From contig OU015664.1 of assembly GCA_907165275.2 (NCBI GenBank), forward strand, positions 3,496,001 to 3,560,000: a DNA stretch of 64,000 bases, read 5' to 3'. Shown piece after piece: positions 55,915-64,000 of this stretch (position 1 is its first letter; each line of letters opens with the position of its first letter). The notes under the pieces were generated by a model. That model was given only the letters and a program-made list of their open reading frames with translations, was not told the DNA's origin and made no database searches. Both the position numbers and the translations under genes were made by a program. The DNA comes from Zygaena filipendulae. Taxonomy: Eukaryota > Arthropoda > Insecta > Lepidoptera > Zygaenidae.

Positions 55915-58900
55915 TTTCATTGTACCTGTTATAAACTGTTTATTTTATTGATATATTTTAAATTTAAGCAAACTTTTTAAAACATATTGTAAGCTTTGTA
56001 ATCGTCGTGTGCAGTCGGCTACAGCGTTAACCGAAGACCTGCCACCTGTTGCCGTGGTTAAGTAAATATAAGTTTTCACAACAGTTGCTCGACCACTGGT
56101 TACGTTGCATCATTATCTACGCAATACACAGGACAAGCAATGATAATGGTTTAATTTCAATTTCGCATGTTTTTTCTTTTTTTTTCCTTTCCATATGCTG
56201 GTGGCACGAGCTAATTTGCTTTAAAAATTCATACCTTAATGGTATTGGTCGATAACCATAATTTTAAATAATCGGGAAGAAATAAAAGCAAAAAATACAA
56301 TGGGTTAAGTTGTTTAACAAATCAGATAAAAATAATACGATAACTATGAAGACTCACATTGCTAAACCCACATAGGTAAGTACTTTAAAGTGCTTATTTT
56401 TTAAATAAGTCATACATCTAATTGAAATGATATATATTATGTCAAATGTTAATATTATTTTAATTTAACTATAATATTATATAAGGCAAGATTGGAACCG
56501 ATAGAACAAAATTTAAATAACTTTATAATTTCAATTTTATTGCGTGTTTGCATCTTTACGCCAAAAACAACCGTTGCTTACTGTTTCTTTACGATTCAAT
56601 TTGCAAAGATGAAATTGTAGTACATGAAAACTTCAGTTTATTCTAGCGAGAATAAAGTATTTTGGAACTCTAACTGCGTGGTCCCGACTCACTCTTGACT
56701 GGTTTTTATCTGAATAAGCCTTACCTATTACAAAATAAAGACTCTCAATTTTTATAATCGCTCAAAAAATATTACGCAGTAGAATAAAACTGACAATAAA
56801 TCACGTTAAACGTTTCAGTAACAATACAACGGCATTATAAAACATGAGATGAATCATAGAGCACTCGTTACAAACGCTTTTGGCAGTGTTGTGTAATGTA
56901 ATAATTGGTTTCTTCTATTTATAATGAGCGTAAAGTGGCGTTTAATTAATGAGGGAACTGTGATGAACTCCAATCGTTGCTAAACGGACTCGTCTGCCCA
57001 CTATGGAGTGCGTAGGCTAGTCGATTCTACTCATGTACGACTGGGCCACTGACTGGGCATAAAAGTAGTACCTACTTATCCACGAGTAAAATAAGTAGCT
57101 AGGTACCTAATTAAAGGATTTTTTTATTTTTTTTAATTAGTTTTTTTTTATTTTATGAGATAAAATTAAAAGTTATTTAACTCATTCCGAATTATCTAAT
57201 TTTAAACCAATTCTTTAATACCTAAATAGTAGGTCCATAATTATTATTATGTAATAAATAAACAAAATTTGCGATCTGTATCATCAATGTCCAAAAGGAA
57301 ATAAGTGAAAAGTAAAGAGTGAATGAAAAAGTTATTTTAGCAACTCTACATAGCTATAGCTCTATCTCGCGTTTCCGAGAGAGAGCTGTCAGTACCTACT
57401 GAATTTTTTAATTTATTTTTTAATTTATTTATTACAATAAACGGTTACGTACCTAACCGTTATCAAAACCTACCAACCCTATATCGATTTTACATAGCGT
57501 AATTAATCCATTGTTAGCCTACTACCTAAACTCTAACACTGCCTAACACTAGGCTAGCACTACCTAAGCATGGGACAACTAGTTAGTTGAAGTTATTGTT
57601 AATACGGTTAGATTGATGTATTTCAAGTCCATTAAAAATAAATTGTTATTGTTATAATTAAAAACATTTGATCAGATTATTATAGATTCTCTTATATTTA
57701 TTATATTTTGATTTTTATATTATGTGAGTATAAAATATTATTTATATAAATTATGAATCATATACATGAAAATATATAATAGATTCTACAGATTCTATAA
57801 TGGACGTAGACTCTTGCGTAGAACATATTGAAAATGTCCAACATGCGTTAAGAAAGGGTTGTCATGACATAAATGTACAGTCATCGACATAACAACTTTG
57901 AGAGGTTTGACATTTCGTCTTGTTCGAATTAGCATACTGGCCAGTGTTGTGGACTCGCCTCTGTTTATTTCTTATTATTCAAATTGTTTCTTTTTTGGAC
58001 CACCTTTCACAAATGACTTGTCATGTTTTGTTTAGTTTGACAGTAAATCAATCAATGATGGTATTCAGATTCGCATATACGAAAAAAGAAAACTCGTACA
58101 AAAAATACATTGCATAAAAATAAAACATCTAAATTAAAAGTTTAAATTAAAATTTAATTTTAGATTTGTAACCTATCGGATTTATTGGGCTACCTCTATT
58201 TACCTTTTACTTGCTTACATATATTTTAAATAGATATACTGTGCCTAATATGCTCTTCATCTTAAGTCAGTTGAAAACAATAAAACAAAACGTCTGCCCA
58301 CTCGTGGCCATTTAAATAACAATAAAAATATCCATCCAAATATGCATGAATGGACGTGCAATGTAAGCACCGAGATAGGTGTGATTAGAACGGGCTTGCG
58401 CGTGGGCAGAGGGGCCTGTCATCGCGCGAGAGGTCATTGTGTATGGGTACACTGTAGTGTGTAGACCAAAGAAAACGTTTCGAAATGCCCCTTCTTGATA
58501 TTTTTAGCTAGAGAGGGCTACGGCCATAGCAAAACTATTAGCTTTATAACAAAAGTAAAAAAATCTTAAAATGTAAGTAACCTAAAAAACCTCAGAAATA
58601 ATAATGAAATTTTAGTTATTTTTCTAATTCGATTAAAATAACTGGTATTCCAATAACCTTTCCTAATTTTTTTCTATTATTAATTTAACATTAGGTAGGT
58701 ATTACACTATTAATACATTAAAATTTAATCGTGCATTGTTTATTGGTTATGTCTTGTCTAACAATTTCACTGTGCATCTCAAGTGGATTTGCATTGAATG
58801 AACGCGGGCTGGACACACGCGCATCGACGGCCTGTCATTAGCGGACGCGCACAATCTGTTGCCGCTCCACCCTGTTCCAAACTCAAATTATTGTGTTCGT

Positions 58901-61900
58901 CGCATGCGGTCGTGGCGTCGTCTCGTGCCGCATCACTCAAAAATGTTTCGTCATATTTATGTACGTTAAATGTTGTTTCGAGCGCGATTGTACTTACAAA
59001 ATTTAAGAATTTGTACTATGCAATTGAATTTATACATCTAAATAATAAATGCATAAGAGTTTTAAACATTTCGTTTTAATTTCTTATTTGAAGACTTCAA
59101 TTTATAAAGTATCTCATAACTTATTTATTTAGGTAGCAGTTCGCTTCTTTAGTCGTAGGCAGAAGGTGCAGACCAAAAACTATACGCAGGGTCATCATCA
59201 GTATAGTTCCTTTATATATTAAAAACGCTTATTGTTCACCGGTCTTTGTCCATGAGCTATTTTGCTTTTTTCTCAAAATCCACCCTCAGCTATACTTTTT
59301 TGCAATGAAAAAACTTTTTTATACGATATCAAAAAGAAACGATGCGAATAATTCCACGTTTCATGTTTCTTAGTTTTTTTTTTGTGGGTCTATTTCTAAA
59401 CGCCCACGGCCATTGTTGGTCCTCTACCGATGTAATCTCCTTTTGATAGACCTCCTTAGTTTGATGGACCCAGCGTGCTATTGTCCAGTATTTTTTAAAA
59501 AATCCTTCCATGAAAGATTGAATCTGTCTAGAGAATTGAGAAAGAGTTTGATTAATATCAAAAACCCTATAATGATTGGTAGAGGAATTTTATCTCAGTT
59601 TGACGAGTTTATAAACATTTTTTTAAAACAACCTTTAACTGGAGACTAGAGACCTAAATTCACCCTCAAGTTGTAAAGATATATAGGTACTTACCTATAT
59701 TCGTATTTATATAAAACTGCCACAAAAATAGGAGTTCTATGTACTAAAATCTTAATTATTTATAGAAGTAAAACTTTTTTGGGTAAAAAGATCTACAAAG
59801 TATATTATAGGTAAGTAGTACCTACATTTACACACTAAGTTCGGTCGTCGGTTCAAACCTAACGGTTTTTCTAAGAACTTTTTTTTTGTTGTTTAAACCA
59901 CCTTTTATCTGTGACACCACGACACGACAAAATATGTTTAGCAAGTTTAAATTTTATTAGTTGCCAGTATTAAATAATTGCTTTACGAAAAAAAAAATTC
60001 ACGTAAACTCCATAAAATATTGTGTCAGATAAATATCATTTCAGGATCGAGCAAAGCTATGAACGCCACGCGGTCAGCACAAAAATTTGCTTTCGGACAA
60101 TTTTTTCCAACCCACAGTTTTACCGCTGCTAGTTCTATAAACATCGCATTTAATCGCCCCGACTCACTCCCTGATGGTATCTCCGACACATGTTGCGTAG
60201 ACTAATGATTTTTGAGGACGTTTTTTAATAACGAAAAGACAATTCCAGTGTAAAGCACCGGAAAGTTATGCTGTTGACATAGATATTTCTTAGGTGGCAA
60301 AAAATTGTTTGGGTGTAGGACATTCCGCTACCTGGCACAAACAGTCCGGTTAGGTAGTTCCGAACTCAAAGCAGAGGTCAATTCTCGAATCCCACTTAGG
60401 TAAGTCGTTTAGGGAGCTAGCTACAAAATATTATTTTTTGTCCCTTATATCTGTGTACTTATTGAACCAGTAACTACATACCGCTTGTTTTGTTTGAGTA
60501 ATCTAACTTAGTGGCTAGTATAATGTATATGGGTCCTATAAAAATTCTCAAAGTCACTAAAAGTGCAATCCACCAAGTAATGCGTGGAGTTTCCTGAAAA
60601 GCTCGAATTAGAAATGAACTGATCATTAGGAGGAATAAACTAACCAATAGAACTCAAATAATTTCAAAATATAAATGGCAGTGGGGGGAGTATTTCTCAT
60701 TGACCTGACGGCGGCGGTCGGGGTAGCTTTCGAGCTTTTCGAAAAGCTTTCGAGAGGCGACCACATACTGACCGATGCTCATAAGTATACTTCTCCCAAG
60801 ATGGGCTAACTATCAAATTAATGAAACTCGCAGATCCTAGCTGGATTAGGATTGCGCAGGTTTGGTCGTCGCGCGAGGCTTTCGTTCAGTAATGGTAGTT
60901 ACAATCATGGTTACCTGTTGCCTCTCAACTTATTATTTGTCGATATTTCTCAGATTATATAACTTTACTGAAACTTGATGATACCTACGTAGGTATGTTA
61001 AAATTAAATTTTAGTTGGTTGGTAACTAAACATGATAGACGCGTAAACTTTTAAAACATTTAATTACGTGTAATTCTAAGTAAGGATAGACAGCTAGTTA
61101 TTATGACAAATGACAAAACGAAAATTACAACTAATAACAAGTGAGATTAGATATAAAGGCAAGTCGTTATAAGTTGAGAGATCGTTCAAAAAACAATTTC
61201 TCAAAAGGGTCTAATTTATCAAAAACCACCATCAGGGTACCTACACCACTTGAAATGATTTATGCAAAATGCGTCGTCTGGCCGCCTAACGGTAAATAAG
61301 TATATTTTTAACACAAAATTCTCGGGAACTGACAAAAAACCTGGGTCAAAATAATATTTTAGTTTAGTAAGTGATCACAGTTGACATTGGGATTGCACAA
61401 TAATTGTTAACTTGGTAACAATATTTAAAACTAATTAAGATGTAAGTAAATAAATCTTATAACTTTATTAATATTAAAAAGTTACTTAACAGAAAGTGTA
61501 ATATATGATTTCTATTTAATTTATATTTAAGATATAGTTATCGAACTAGTTGTACATTAAAGATAATTATGTAAGTATAACTTATATTAGGTATTCATTG
61601 TAAGCCTGTATCAATTGAAACCAAATTGTAACGATTGCCGTGCCCTTCAATATTATAATTAACATAATAATTGAAAGTGAATATTTGAATTTGTTTGTAT
61701 CTAACAATAACTAGGTATAACTATTTAAAATTATTCATTTGAATCAACATTTTAATAACAATACTAAAATACTAGCAGCAAAGTATTATTTTAAAAACGA
61801 CCCTGTATGTAGATAATGTATTGAAGCTAAAAAAATGTAACTTGGAGCTTTTTAATATTTGTTGAATTACAAAAATAATTTACCTTACCAGATAAATATC

Positions 61901-62676
61901 AAACCAGTGATATTTTGTTCCTTTTTTTTAAAGACACAAAATCAATTTGGTCAAAAGACGGGTCATTCCGGTCGGCGATTGTGTTCGAAGTTCGAACGCT
62001 TCAATACGCGTGACTCGTGAGTGTGATTCCCACGTAGGCTGGCCGAGATTTATGTTAAGACCTGCCATCGCAAGTTTTACGTTGAAAGAAATGAATTGTT
62101 AGCGACGTGATCCGAGCATCGCGCCCTACGTTTTTGTCATACAAATTGATAAAACTTACAGTTACGGTGTTAAAACTGATAATAAAAAAAAAGATAATAG
62201 GTATGTTATCAACTTCCGCGAATTTTTGGTTGTTGTGAAAGATTCCCTTCATCTCCACGATCTTGCTCGTAAAAATATTTACAAAAACATTTTCTGAATA
62301 CTAAAACAGCTGTTGTACAAGTAATTCTTTCTTCTTTGGCTCAAGCTTTCACCTCTGATGAAGAACTTCCGAGGAATTGGAAATATTTCGGGAGATTCCT
62401 GACTATAAACCTTTGACTAAGCTGCAGTAAATATTCGCAGTGTTAATTACAGTGTAATAGGTACATTATATCCTACGTCTGCCTTAGAACTTATCTTTGG
62501 TGTAGTGGAAATGATGACCTATAATTTCATAAAAATTCAGATTCACCCCTGTTTTGCCTACGTACATCACAATGTAGGAGATAATTTTAGGTTATCCCCA
62601 CGTATAGACGTAGATTTCTCCTTAGACACGTAAGTCTTTGGTAAACCCGACGTGTGACGGGTGACCCGGGTGACGA
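55915..62676. other. Upstream sequence with scattered GC-balanced islands
   Basis: No gene recognised. Islands lie at 56880-57060, 58380-58450, 58798-58960 and 60690-60910. The last includes a perfect 16-bp palindrome agcttttcgaaaagct (60733-60748). Weak tRNA-like sequence near 60310-60410 and 61960-62050 may be old SINE. The rest is AT-rich. If a further upstream promoter of the gene exists, these islands could be its regulatory regions. Confidence 0.3.
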
Positions 62677-62875
62677 CCCGATTGGCGTAGTAGGTCACCA
62701 AGCCTGCCCGCTAAACGAGAGGTGCCGGGTTCAATTCCCGGTGGGGGTGGACTTTATGTGGTAAACACAGTATATACCACGTTTGCTTGGTTCCCACGAC
62801 ACAAGCTTATAGTTAAGTGTGGGATCAAGTAGATCTGTGTGTTGTGAAGTGGATTATTACTTATTATTAAATAGA
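62677..62875 (+). repeat. tRNA-derived SINE
   Basis: Same family as 41775-42045: attggcgtagtaggtcacca, box B gggttcaattcccg, cggtgggggtggacttt, atataccacgtttgcttggt and gggatcaagtagatctgtgt then an (ATT)-rich tail. It is shorter in the middle than the other copy. Confidence 0.75.
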
Positions 62876-63104
62876 TCTATATTGGATATTGTAGAGGAAC
62901 CAACTGACTGCCGTACAGCCCCAACAACTAAGTCTAGAAATTTGAAATGCTCAAAGGTATCTTATATAATGTACATAGGTGCATCTTCAGTGCTGCATAG
63001 TGAAAAAGGATCCAACCCTTATGAGAGTGAAATGGGTTCAAAGTTTTTATGGAGATAAAGATACATTACAACATTCAAAGCTGTTTGGTATATAGTTAGC
63101 TAAG

Positions 63105-63175
63105 AAAGGATTTCTATTCCGGAGATCTCAAGGTAACCCCGAAATTCAATAAAACCGCAGGAAATACCTAGTAAT
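63105..63175 (-). repeat. Decayed 'ccgcggtttcac' family fragment
   Basis: attccggagatctcaaggta, accccgaaattcaataaaac and cgcaggaaatacctagtaat follow the reversed family head with substitutions. Confidence 0.4.
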
Positions 63176-64000
63176 TTCTACTTTAGCTATCCAACCAATG
63201 TATTTTTTTTTCATCACACCGCATAAGACCTCACAGATCTTTCTACCAGACTCCATTAGCATGCGAGGGTATCGAGGGGACTCAGCCACACGTGTGGGCT
63301 AGAGGACACATGTGACTTAGACGCGCCGGCCGGCGACTCGCTGGCCGCATGTGATGTCCAACATCGTTTATTTTATTATCTCCATGAGAACTTTATTATT
63401 GTGTCGCTTCATAAATGGCCATAGCGCAAGCTTATTGCGTGAATATAGACTGTATACAGTGCGACCCTAATCCTATATCCTTACTTATTTAGACATAGAC
63501 ATTTTTTTTTTTAAATTTATTTATTTCTCACTATTATTTAAAGTATAAAGTACAGGTCAAAACTATGACTTATCCACTTATTCATACATTAATTTCAGGA
63601 TTCATTGGGGATCTATGCATGTATAACAATTTTCAGGATGAAAGTAGGTATAACATTATGCCAAAAGTATTTTTTTTACTAATTTTAGTTGTTGTTTGTT
63701 TTTTTTCGTACGTATACATCAGACGTAACGATTGCAATCAAATGTGAGAGTCGAAAATAAAATTGAAATTTCAGAAACCGAAATCGTGAAACTGCAAAGT
63801 TGACCCGCACACTGGGGCAAACGCTACGACAGTGGACAAAAAAAAGCAAAGTGAAAAATACCGCTAGACGACGCATCTGGATGTCGTTGCGCTCTCACCG
63901 TTACGCATACCCACTGTGACCTGACGCCGGCAAAAAAGTGTAGTGTAGGAGTGCTACGGCTTTTGTTCTGATAGCATTATATTATGGTAACGCAATTAAC
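63176..64000. other. Distal upstream sequence with two GC-balanced islands
   Basis: 63285-63365 (gacgcgccggccggcgac) and 63770-63960 are GC-balanced and repeat-free. The window ends inside the region, so an upstream exon of BCL11/Cph could lie beyond it. No exon is demonstrable here. Confidence 0.3.

Overview
The window is an AT-rich, repeat-laden stretch of insect nuclear DNA that looks lepidopteran. The evidence is the interspersed families present: the 'ccgcggtttcacccgcg' family, tRNA-headed SINEs, (GATTT)n-tailed and 'gagaatgcc..ggcattaag' LINE tails, and dense taggtacctacc tracts. I cannot name the species.

One protein-coding gene is supported: the insect BCL11 / Chronophage (Cph) C2H2 zinc-finger transcription factor, on the minus strand. 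Its large 3' exon (1701-3697) encodes the finger first seen with EPSNYVCSTC, two finger pairs and a last C2HC finger. Upstream exons at 18846-19031, 19503-19706 and 19997-20173 (N-terminal CCHC finger) join with perfect phase-1 splice junctions. A candidate first coding exon lies 24 kb further upstream (44262-44298). Joined, they read as one 866-residue protein. The introns are about 24.1 kb, 290 bp, 470 bp and 15.1 kb. A CpG-rich block at 45004-45395 is the best candidate promoter/5' leader, and a second promoter-like block with a perfect CRE between two CCAAT boxes sits at 42837-42891.

The remaining sequence is intron and upstream DNA. It holds more GC-balanced islands (possible enhancers) and many mobile elements: a pogo/Tigger-like DNA transposon (9152-11677) split by a second pogo-like transposon (10011-11156), each flanked by TA and each carrying internal copies of its own terminal motif; two inverted copies of a foldback MITE-like element; a 237-bp almost fully palindromic MITE with TTA flanks; tRNA-derived SINEs (one nested in another repeat); non-LTR retrotransposon tails; and microsatellites.

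No rRNA, genuine tRNA gene, CRISPR array or operon is visible. The most unusual feature is the nested pogo pair with terminal-motif arrays.
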